Assembly: GCA_937889015.1 (NCBI GenBank)
Contig: CALARR010000299.1
Location: forward strand, 1 to 20,475
Source: an uncultured Planctomycetales bacterium
GTDB taxonomy: Bacteria; Planctomycetota; Planctomycetia; Pirellulales; Thermoguttaceae
Length of the DNA: 20,475 nt
Direction: 5' to 3'
Part shown: piece by piece, positions 1 through 6,078 of the stretch
How positions within the stretch are numbered: position 1 is the stretch's first letter
How the letters are laid out: the number at the start of each line of letters is the position of its first letter
Notes under the pieces: generated by a model
The model's database searches: none
What the model saw: only the letters and a program-made list of their open reading frames with translations
Told to the model about the DNA's origin: nothing
Position numbers and translations under genes: made by a program

Positions 1-304
1 AACTTCGGCAGGGACTTTCACCCTGCTGATTCGATACACTCACAAGCGCACTAGGTCAGGCACCCCCGTGCCTGACAAGCTCCGCCCCTCGCCCCTCTGT
101 GCCTCTGTGCCTTGGTGCCTCTCCCCTCGCCTCTCGCCCCTTACCCCTTTGTCCCTCCCAGCGATTCCGGCGTGCCTCGCTTTGCTCGGCAACGCCCTAC
201 GTGGCCGAATGCCGAAAGCGGAGAGCGGAAAGCCGAGGTGTCTTCCTCCGTGATCTCGGTGCCTTGGTGGTGAATCTCCTTCTTTTCTCGCCCCTGTCCC
301 CAGC
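1..304. other. Gene-free region with C/T-rich low-complexity repeats
   Basis: I see no credible gene here. The stretch contains a short hairpin near its start (6-bp arms at 8-13 and 21-26), a perfect palindrome at 55-76, C/T-rich repeats around 83-175 built on the unit CTCTGTGCC, and an A/G-rich patch around 205-235. Open frames crossing it are short, rich in Pro/Ser/Arg/Leu and match no family I recognise. Confidence 0.6.
55..76. repeat. REP-like palindrome
   Basis: GTCAGGCAC (55-63) and GTGCCTGAC (68-76) are perfect 9-bp inverted arms around a CCCC loop. It could form a hairpin in RNA or DNA. Its isolated intergenic position and lack of a T-tract fit a dispersed REP-like palindrome better than a terminator, but only one copy is seen in this window. 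Confidence 0.5.
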
Positions 305-357
305 TCACTTCTTCGCGCGTGCCGCCTGTCGATACTCCATCGGCGTCATGCCCGTCA
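290..357. repeat. 68-bp direct repeat, left copy
   Basis: This matches 2775-2842 in the same orientation, with two mismatches over 68 bp by eye. On the minus strand it contains the last codons and the TGA stop of an AraC-type regulator, reading TGMTPMEYRQAARAKK, plus some DNA beyond the stop. Similarity ends abruptly at 357/358, where the left copy loses the regulator frame. Together the two copies bracket the membrane-protein gene and the transposase remnant. Confidence 0.85.
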
Positions 358-361
358 GGAT
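305..361 (-). pseudogene. AraC-family regulator, extreme C-terminal stub
   Basis: The minus strand from about 361 to the stop at 305-307 encodes about 18 residues, including the motif LTGMTPMEYRQAARAKK. This is the end of the second helix-turn-helix of an AraC/XylR-type regulator and is nearly identical to the longer remnant at 2790-2945. Upstream of the stub the frame encodes unrelated residues, so no gene is intact here. It is best seen as the duplicated 3' end of the regulator gene. Confidence 0.6.
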
Positions 362-417
362 GCGCAAAGGGGGCGGCGCATCGACTAGTTCACGACGGGG
401 CGAATGAATCGATAGAA

Positions 418-2310
418 CTAGGGACGGTCATAAAAGTACGAGACATCGATTGTCGACAAGTCGATGTCGCCGGCGCTAACATGGGTCTGTACCAAGGCCT
501 CGGGGCGATCTCCTCGGTCGATCGGCACCTCGATGCTCTGTCTCAATGTCCCTTGTGTGTGTCGTCCGTGGATATCGAGATGTTGGCGTTGTCCGGCACC
601 GACTGAGAACGACAAGATGCACTTCTTGTACTTTGAGTACGTCATCAACTCAAATTGGTTCGCCAATAATCGTCCTTCCTCGGAGACTCTGTTGACCGGG
701 GCTAATACGACAAATGCGTCGAGCTCCTTCGGAAGCTTATATACCCCTAAGAAGTACTCAGGCGGTCGGGCATCAGGGCAGGCAAAATCTAGTTGATACA
801 ACAGCTTGACTCTCTTTCCCGAGAACTGCCGAACATAGTCCTCCCAGTAGTCTCCGCGCGTGTTCCGGACCATATCGTAGACAATCTCCGCACGCGGCAG
901 GCCCGGAACATACACTCTTGCGTCGTCAGGCAGGTCTCGGAAAGTGGGGGTATCGAGTACTTTGTCCATCACCTGCCACGAGAAGGCGTGGTGTGCTTGA
1001 TACCGGGCGATATGATGGTTGTCAAAGTCATGCACCATCGAAACCACAGCTGTTCCCGCGGATACGGCGAAGAGCCAAGCGCAATAGATCGATCGGCGTC
1101 GCTGGAGAATTCCATTCAAATAGAGCAAGAACGGAATCAAGAACGTAACGAATCCCAAATAGGCAAAGAAAGTCGGCAAATAGACGTGAACTCCTGCCGT
1201 AACTAGTGCTTGGTATTTGGCGACGGCCGCATGGGCAAGCGGTGAGCTGGTAAAGACAAAGAGGCCGATCCCGGAGACCGCAAGCTGTGTCGGCAGCGGA
1301 AACGACTTGAGGCGGACCAAGAGACTGGTGACAAGTCCGGCCGCCAATAAGGACCGCACCCACCAACTGACGTCTGCCGTCCGAAAGACGTCGCAAAGGC
1401 CGCGATAGGATTCCGGATCCCTACAATACAGCGCGGTCAAGTAACGAGTGGTACTGTATCCGTGCGAGACTAACGGCAAGGCCGAGGTGCTGAAATGCCA
1501 AGCGGTCCGCCAGGTAGCCTTCCAGTCCACGCCCTCCGTGGCAAAGTGATCGCGAGAGAAGCCCTCTGGGGTCGGGACCATCACCGCAAAGGTGACGTAC
1601 GCAACCAGGTAGATGAGCACTATGGCGATGTGGCCCCTCAACAGGGATACCGACTCCCGGATCGCCACAAGCCAGTGGCAAGATTTGTCACGACGCGCAA
1701 GGCTGATCGTCGCTACGAGGTAGATTACGGGGAATAGGTATACGAACGTTTCATATGGCAGAATTGCGAAGAAGAAGAGGGACCGGCTCAGCCACTTTAA
1801 ACCTGAGTGACGTGTTTGCCAGTAATGCAGCCAGGACCAGAGGGATGCTAGAAACAGCGTGATCGAAAACGTAAAAACGAAAGGAAAGGCAGCGGTTGGG
1901 TAGTAGTCGGTGTAATGCTGTAGCAGGACCAGATAATAGAGCATCGTCATCAGAAGGACGTCTGTGGACCGAAACACCTTCCTGAGTATTAACCCCAGAA
2001 GCACGGGGATCGCCAGCAAGGGCCCAACAGCAAATAGTTTGAAGTACCAGAAACTGTGCACCAAGTACGGGCACATATACAGATAGCCAGAGTACAGGTA
2101 ATAAAAACGGCCCATTCCGACGGCGTTGGTGTAAGGACTGTCCCAGTCGTGTGTATAGCCCAACTGCGAATAGACCATGTCATCGGTATTCGTGAGCACT
2201 AGCGGCCACAAGGGACTAAGTGTTAACAAGGCAACGATCGCGCACGCCAGCCATTGATGTCCACGCAAGCAGAACAGGGGGCACGATACCGCGTTGTCAT
2301 TCGACGACAT
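418..2310 (-). CDS. Polytopic membrane protein, possible GT-C type glycosyltransferase
   Basis: This 630-residue protein has about ten hydrophobic segments over roughly residues 18-425, followed by a largely soluble C-terminal part of about 200 residues. The first segment (about 20-40) is followed by the acidic motif NTDD. An acidic pair in the first extracytoplasmic loop is typical of GT-C glycosyltransferases that use lipid-linked sugar donors, so transfer or polymerisation of a cell-surface glycan is a reasonable inference; I recognise no specific family. The start at 2310 gives a short polar N-terminus before the first membrane segment, with an AGAAGG-like ribosome-binding site upstream at long spacing. 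The gene is clearly A+T-richer than its neighbours, stands alone, and lies between two direct repeats, which suggests acquired DNA. The protein call is firm; the enzymatic role is speculative. Confidence 0.8.
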   Translation of the reverse strand: MSSNDNAVSCPLFCLRGHQWLACAIVALLTLSPLWPLVLTNTDDMVYSQLGYTHDWDSPYTNAVGMGRFYYLYSGYLYMCPYLVHSFWYFKLFAVGPLLAIPVLLGLILRKVFRSTDVLLMTMLYYLVLLQHYTDYYPTAAFPFVFTFSITLFLASLWSWLHYWQTRHSGLKWLSRSLFFFAILPYETFVYLFPVIYLVATISLARRDKSCHWLVAIRESVSLLRGHIAIVLIYLVAYVTFAVMVPTPEGFSRDHFATEGVDWKATWRTAWHFSTSALPLVSHGYSTTRYLTALYCRDPESYRGLCDVFRTADVSWWVRSLLAAGLVTSLLVRLKSFPLPTQLAVSGIGLFVFTSSPLAHAAVAKYQALVTAGVHVYLPTFFAYLGFVTFLIPFLLYLNGILQRRRSIYCAWLFAVSAGTAVVSMVHDFDNHHIARYQAHHAFSWQVMDKVLDTPTFRDLPDDARVYVPGLPRAEIVYDMVRNTRGDYWEDYVRQFSGKRVKLLYQLDFACPDARPPEYFLGVYKLPKELDAFVVLAPVNRVSEEGRLLANQFELMTYSKYKKCILSFSVGAGQRQHLDIHGRHTQGTLRQSIEVPIDRGDRPEALVQTHVSAGDIDLSTIDVSYFYDRP

Positions 2311-2345
2311 AGGATTGGCAGCCTTCTATTTTCGCATTCCGCGGC

Positions 2346-2495
2346 CTGGGCAAACAACGCGCCTTCTTCCGCAAAGGCCGCTTCGATTTGCGACTCCGAA
2401 AGCACGTCGGCGAAGGGCAACCCGCCGCATTGCTGGAACGACGCCAGCACCAACTGGGATCGACGGGAAAGCGAGGTTGTGCTAAGAAACGACAT
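2346..2495 (-). pseudogene. IS4-like transposase, N-terminal remnant
   Basis: From the ATG at 2493-2495 the minus strand encodes about 50 residues containing FQQCGGLPFADVLSESQIE and an AFAEEG motif. These resemble the N-termini of IS4-type (DDE) transposases common in planctomycetes; this is recognition from memory, not a search result. The frame then continues into unrelated sequence and stops at 2223 inside the start of the membrane-protein gene. No DDE catalytic residues remain, so it is a dead fragment. A hairpin sits directly upstream of the ATG. Confidence 0.5.
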
Positions 2496-2545
2496 GAGAC
2501 CTTCCCTGGCCAAAGTCGCCAACTCTTGGGCCCAAGGAAGGTCTC
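2496..2545. repeat. Inverted repeat upstream of transposase remnant
   Basis: GAGACCTTCC (2496-2505) and GGAAGGTCTC (2536-2545) are perfect 10-bp inverted arms. The right half of the spacer contains the 12-bp palindrome CTTGGGCCCAAG (2525-2536). The structure abuts the remnant's start codon, so in the element's transcript it would place a stem over the ribosome-binding region. That arrangement could dampen transposase translation. Confidence 0.6.
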
Positions 2546-2774
2546 ACTGGCACGCTATTGTAGGCCGGCGAGGGATTCTCACCAAGACCACTCACGGCGT
2601 CGATCGTACCGGGACGGTCTCGCAATCTGCCGTACCGTTTCCGTCGCTGCGCGTCCGCCCCCTCGTCACGACGGCTTTCTGCCCGCCGTCGCCGTAAGTA
2701 CAATCACACCAAGCGGCAGTGCCATTCACTTCCGACATGTGCCTGCCCTCGCCTCTCGCCCCTCGCCCCTCTGT
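2546..2774. other. Gene-free stretch beside the IS remnant
   Basis: I find no credible coding frame here. It may include the outer end of the truncated insertion sequence, but I could not identify a terminal inverted repeat or target duplication. The last part, from about 2740, becomes C/T-rich and leads into the right copy of the 68-bp repeat. Confidence 0.45.
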
Positions 2775-2842
2775 GCCCCTGTCCCAAGCTCACTTCTTCG
2801 CGCGTGCCGCCTGACGATACTCCATCGGCGTCATGCCCGTCA
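2775..2842. repeat. 68-bp direct repeat, right copy
   Basis: This is the partner of 290-357. Here the AraC frame continues upstream past the repeat to about 2945, so this copy is probably the original regulator end and the left copy a duplicate. The visible differences are a single base just outside the stop codon and one in the codon for Arg of the EYRQ motif (a silent change). Confidence 0.85.
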
Positions 2843-2945
2843 AACGTTTGAAGACCAGTCGCAGGCGATCCACGCTGGGAAACCCGCAGGCCTTGACCAG
2901 CTTGTGGAGCTTGATCGCACCGGGCTCGGAAAGCATTTGTTTCGC
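2790..2945 (-). pseudogene. AraC/XylR-type regulator, C-terminal DNA-binding fragment
   Basis: The minus strand encodes about 51 residues ending at a TGA (2790-2792). Recognisable parts are AKQMLSE (end of the inter-HTH helix), KACGFPSVDRLRLVFKR (second helix-turn-helix) and TGMTPMEYR (C-terminal signature). This is the last third of an AraC-family DNA-binding domain, in the style of planctomycete XylR-like regulators. Upstream of 2945 the frame turns into Arg-rich non-homologous residues with no start, and the sensor domain and first HTH are missing. The regulator is therefore a remnant. It may once have controlled adjacent sugar genes; that is inference. Confidence 0.7.
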
Positions 2946-3219
2946 CCCTTTGCGCCTCGCCCTCCGCGCCGGGGCGATCCATCGGCTGGGTGGCGCGGTC
3001 AGCGGCGACAGCCGCAGAGCGGCGAGGGTGAGAATTGCTCTGTCGGGAAAACAAAGGCCCGTATTCTATTGATCTCTGCATTGCCAATGGCCCCGGCCGA
3101 CCAACGGAAGGCCGGGAAAACCGGGCTCCCGCGACCAACCTACGGTCGGTGCCCGGCCCTCGGTTCATTCGCTATGCAGGACCCAATAGCAGTGGCTCAA
3201 GGATGGCCGCAGCACTGGA
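2946..3219. other. Gene-free stretch between AraC remnant and hydrolase gene
   Basis: No convincing gene. Frames on both strands are rich in Arg, Gly and Pro and look non-coding. The 19-mer at 3066-3084 recurs with one mismatch at 5235-5253, so the two copies flank the hydrolase gene. Confidence 0.45.
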
Positions 3220-3372
3220 TCAGGGATAGCCGTGATAGAGGATTGGCCCAGCCGAGGAGCGGCGGCCTCTGGCCAACGCGACTTCCAGAAAGGCGTAACG
3301 ACGTGAGTGGCACTCGGCGAGGATAGCGCCCAGGTCATCGTGATAACGTAGCTGTCGGCGCGTGTCGAGCAC
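3220..3372 (-). pseudogene. Possible coding remnant of unknown family
   Basis: In a minus-strand frame different from the hydrolase, running from about 3372 to a stop near 3220, the translation reads as protein-like: LDTRRQLRYHDDLGAILAEC followed by a segment containing YAFLEVALA. Its composition differs from the surrounding low-complexity shadow frames. It starts inside the last codons of the hydrolase gene and has no start of its own. I do not recognise the family. It may be the 3' end of another gene fused to the hydrolase by deletion, or chance. Confidence 0.25.
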
Positions 3373-5050
3373 GACGCCCCGGCCCTTCGGTGTCGACGGT
3401 GCCTCTGTACCCGGGACCGCCCGCAGCGACGTAGCCGCAGCTGGCACCGCCCTCGTCGGCGCTCACCCAAAAAGCGTAGAGCTTGCCACGAGTCAGCTTG
3501 AAGCGAAATTGCACCGGGGTGCTCCTCAGCGGGCTGAGGTCCTCCGCGCCTTTCCAAGTCACTTGCTGGATCGTGCTGTCAACGGAAACGGGCCGGCAAT
3601 TCGCCAGCGTGAAGGGCGCGATGGGCTGGCCCGCCGTGTCGAGTACCTCGACACGCAGCTCGCCCTGGGGATTGTCGATATTTACGAAGAGACACTTCCC
3701 GTCGAAGGTGACGTGCCGCGTCTGGAGCGTGCCGCGCGCGGGGCCGGCGTCCATCGAGACAAAGCCGTCGCGCCGCAGCATGGCAAGGCCGATGCTCGCG
3801 CCGCTATACATGCCGGGAGTACCGTCGGGCGCGAAGCCCGAGAAGGCGGTGAAGGGAAAGATCAGCCTGTCGCCGACGACGAAGCACAGGCCGTTGGGGG
3901 CCTGGACATACTTGCGATCCCAATCTCCTACCCGTCCCGTTTGCTCGATGAAGGGCTCCCGGTCTGGACGGCTCCAGTGGAATCCGTCGCGGCTGTAACC
4001 CAGCTTGATGTCGGTGTGTTTCGGGAACTTCCCGGCCGCACAGACTTTGTTATGGGGTCCAAGATGAATCACGAATTCACCGAGGAACAAGCTCTCGTAG
4101 GCCACAGCCACGTGCGAATAAAGCTGCGCCGCATCATTGACCTGCGCGTCAGGTGGATCCAGCTCGTCGGCATTCATCCAGTAGACCGCGTTGGTCCAGT
4201 TCGCCTTCGCGAACTCCGCGCTCTCCGCATACGACCGGACTCGCCCTCGCGAGTTTTCCGTCTTGAGGCTGAAGACCCAGACCTTCCGAAAAGGATTGTA
4301 GAAGAACGAACAATAATCGGCCGCCTTGCCCGCCGACACGCCCTCCGACCATTGCCGCCCGTCGACGGAGGTCATCAGTTTGTGGCCGTTCGTTGTGAGC
4401 AGCTTCACCCGCCCAGCGTCGTCCGCATTCAGATCGAGCCAGATCGTGGGGTTGCCGATTCTCTTCGCTTTTGGAATGAGGACGTTGCTGCCGTCTGCGG
4501 CAAGCATGGGCCGATCCCAGTGCAGACCATCCCGGCTCTGGACCATGGCCAGCGCGCCCCGATGGCCGGCGGTATACCACATCTTGAACAGTCCCGCGGC
4601 CGGGTCGAAAAAGGCGCCGCCCGGCAGGAAGGAGCACGCGCCCACCGCTATGCCGCGATCATCGTCGTCATCATGCGGCGTCAGCTCCTGGGGCGTCTCG
4701 GGGGTGAGCACGGGATTGCCCGCATACTTCTCCGCCTTGTGGAAGGTCCGCGTGAGGTCGGTCTTGGCGATGAGAAAGTCATCGACAAAAAGCTGGCGGC
4801 CCAGATTGATCGGCAACACCGCGGGCGGGAACTTCAGATAGGGCACCGCCATCGGCTTGTCGGAAGGTCGCATCGTCGTGGGCGGCCACACTTTGGGCAG
4901 GCGAATGCCATTGGGAAGAAGCTCGCCGTCATTCTGCGACCACGGAAGCGGTGGCGGCGCGGGCGCGGACTCTTGCGCGGCGAGCAGGCTGGCCCTGGCC
5001 AGCAAAGCGGCGACGCAGCCCATGAGAATGTGACTTGTTGGGTTGTTCAT
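3335..5050 (-). CDS. Secreted glycoside hydrolase-like five-bladed beta-propeller protein
   Basis: The protein has 571 residues. Residues 1-25 form a signal peptide (hydrophobic stretch, then LLAAQ), so it is exported. The rest has features of the GH32/GH43/GH62/GH68 five-bladed propeller superfamily: repeated blade motifs such as LFVDDFLI (about 87), FKMWYTAG, MVQSRDGLHWDRP, IKLGYSRDGFHWSRP, and a late segment GYVAAGGPG typical of planctomycete members. These families cleave glycosidic bonds in plant or algal polysaccharides; the exact substrate cannot be read from the sequence. Related proteins, as I recall them, end soon after the GGPG motif; here about 20 basic residues follow and the next DNA looks like another gene's remnant, so the C-terminus may be altered. 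A weak purine-rich ribosome-binding site precedes the ATG at 5050. It appears monocistronic. Confidence 0.75.
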   Translation of the reverse strand: MNNPTSHILMGCVAALLARASLLAAQESAPAPPPLPWSQNDGELLPNGIRLPKVWPPTTMRPSDKPMAVPYLKFPPAVLPINLGRQLFVDDFLIAKTDLTRTFHKAEKYAGNPVLTPETPQELTPHDDDDDRGIAVGACSFLPGGAFFDPAAGLFKMWYTAGHRGALAMVQSRDGLHWDRPMLAADGSNVLIPKAKRIGNPTIWLDLNADDAGRVKLLTTNGHKLMTSVDGRQWSEGVSAGKAADYCSFFYNPFRKVWVFSLKTENSRGRVRSYAESAEFAKANWTNAVYWMNADELDPPDAQVNDAAQLYSHVAVAYESLFLGEFVIHLGPHNKVCAAGKFPKHTDIKLGYSRDGFHWSRPDREPFIEQTGRVGDWDRKYVQAPNGLCFVVGDRLIFPFTAFSGFAPDGTPGMYSGASIGLAMLRRDGFVSMDAGPARGTLQTRHVTFDGKCLFVNIDNPQGELRVEVLDTAGQPIAPFTLANCRPVSVDSTIQQVTWKGAEDLSPLRSTPVQFRFKLTRGKLYAFWVSADEGGASCGYVAAGGPGYRGTVDTEGPGRRARHAPTATLSR

Positions 5051-5233
5051 TGAGGATTCTCTTTCGCACGTAGCCGGGCAGCCGTGCGGCTCTTGGCAGC
5101 CGGCAGAGTTGTCAGCCTCCTATTGTAGTGAAGACGAGAAGGTGATATCCACCAAATGTGGTGAAGGTAAGCAGGCTGCGGAGCTGGCTATTGTTTCTTC
5201 GGTCGTCCTCGCAAGCGAAGGGTCCATTCCAAT
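5051..5233. other. Intergenic region upstream of the hydrolase gene
   Basis: This gap separates the minus-strand hydrolase start from the plus-strand caspase fragment and should contain the hydrolase promoter. On the minus strand TACAAT (5127-5122) could serve as a -10 box, but no convincing -35 is seen at the right distance. No gene is apparent. Confidence 0.35.
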
Positions 5234-5251
5234 CCTATTGATCTGTGCATT

Positions 5252-5512
5252 GCTCAACGCTACTACTTCATCCCCGCCGAGTTCCACAAACAGGCCGATC
5301 GGGTCGAAGACGATATTCGCCAGCAAGGACTGCCCAACGACGAGATGAACGACTACCTGGTGCGCTCCAAGGCCCTGAAGCGCGTGTTGATCCTCGACAC
5401 GTGCGCCTCGGGCCAGGTGCCGCGTCTGACCGAGAAGCTGTTCGGCCTCGCGCAGGAGACGATCACGCACACCGAAGGGGCCAGCTTCCCCATGCTCCCC
5501 GTGCGGGAGTAG
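5252..5512 (+). pseudogene. Caspase-like (peptidase C14) domain, C-terminal fragment
   Basis: The plus strand from about 5252 to the TAG at 5510-5512 encodes about 86 residues in an open frame without a proper start. It begins with RYYFIPAEF, the strand that in bacterial caspase-fold proteases follows the catalytic His-Gly motif. It continues to VLILDTCASGQ, which carries the catalytic cysteine in the characteristic D-x-C-x-S-G context. The His half of the catalytic dyad and the p20 N-terminus are absent; sequence just upstream (PIDLCIA) does not look like the family. A lone fragment cannot be an active protease, so I call it a decayed gene. Its C-terminal residues also diverge from what I expect. 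Parent proteins often carry extra sensor or repeat domains, but none remain here. Confidence 0.6.
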
Positions 5513-6078
5513 AGCGGACGGTGTTCCAGACTGGGGGCCCCACATGGATGCAACAACCCCGCCATAAGAGCCTGTTATCGCCGGCGACAGCTTCGCGTTG
5601 TAACGTATTATTTATAAACAGGTTACAGCGCAAGCAACCATCCGGCGGCCAAGCAGCGCCGATGCGACGCGTTGCATGTTGCGTTGCTACGCAGGGCCCG
5701 GCAGGTCGATCCGCGGCGTCTCCGCATGCTTCTCTCGGCCTCTGCGGCCTGTTGCGCGGCTCGACCGCGCTGATCGCCACCCAGCGTCCCGCTTGCCCCT
5801 GCGCTACCACCCGAAGGGCAATCTCCTCGCGTCCCGAAAACCGGCCGCATCCCGGCACGCGGCCTATTTCCTTTCTGGCCGCGCATTCCGTAAACTAGAG
5901 GTTTGTGCCACCGCTGGCGCGTCCGCAGGACAGCGCCACACGATCCCAGCCTTGGGCACTCCCCACCGCACTGCCGCGTCTCTGGATGAGGATGGTGATT
6001 GAAGGCTTGCGCGCCGAACGCCCAAGGCTTGTTGTTCCGTAGACCAAACTCCCCCGTCTCCCCAAGAGGACTGTTCCC
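5513..6078. other. 566-bp gene-free region upstream of oxidoreductase
   Basis: No gene found. Imperfect inverted arms at 5590-5604 and 5622-5635 enclose an A+T-rich loop and might end transcription of the old caspase gene or form a cis element. A second perfect 10-bp inverted repeat, AGCCTTGGGC (5948-5957) and GCCCAAGGCT (6020-6029), lies in the leader of the downstream oxidoreductase. The oxidoreductase promoter must be in this region; no clear consensus -35/-10 pair was seen. Confidence 0.5.

Noticed and set aside
3362..5053. 563-codon open frame on the plus strand opposite the secreted hydrolase gene
   Set aside because: Its translation is Arg/Val/Leu/Gly-rich with no domain, while the opposite strand encodes a recognisable signal peptide and propeller motifs. 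It is an antisense shadow in G+C-rich DNA.
5252..5512. Active caspase-based defence or cell-death system
   Set aside because: Only a fragment with the Cys motif remains. The His motif, the N-terminal half and any partner gene are missing.
5587..5640. Sigma-70 promoter in the A+T-rich patch downstream of the caspase fragment
   Set aside because: Candidate -35 and -10 boxes match consensus at only about half the positions, and there is no gene at a sensible distance on the matching strand.
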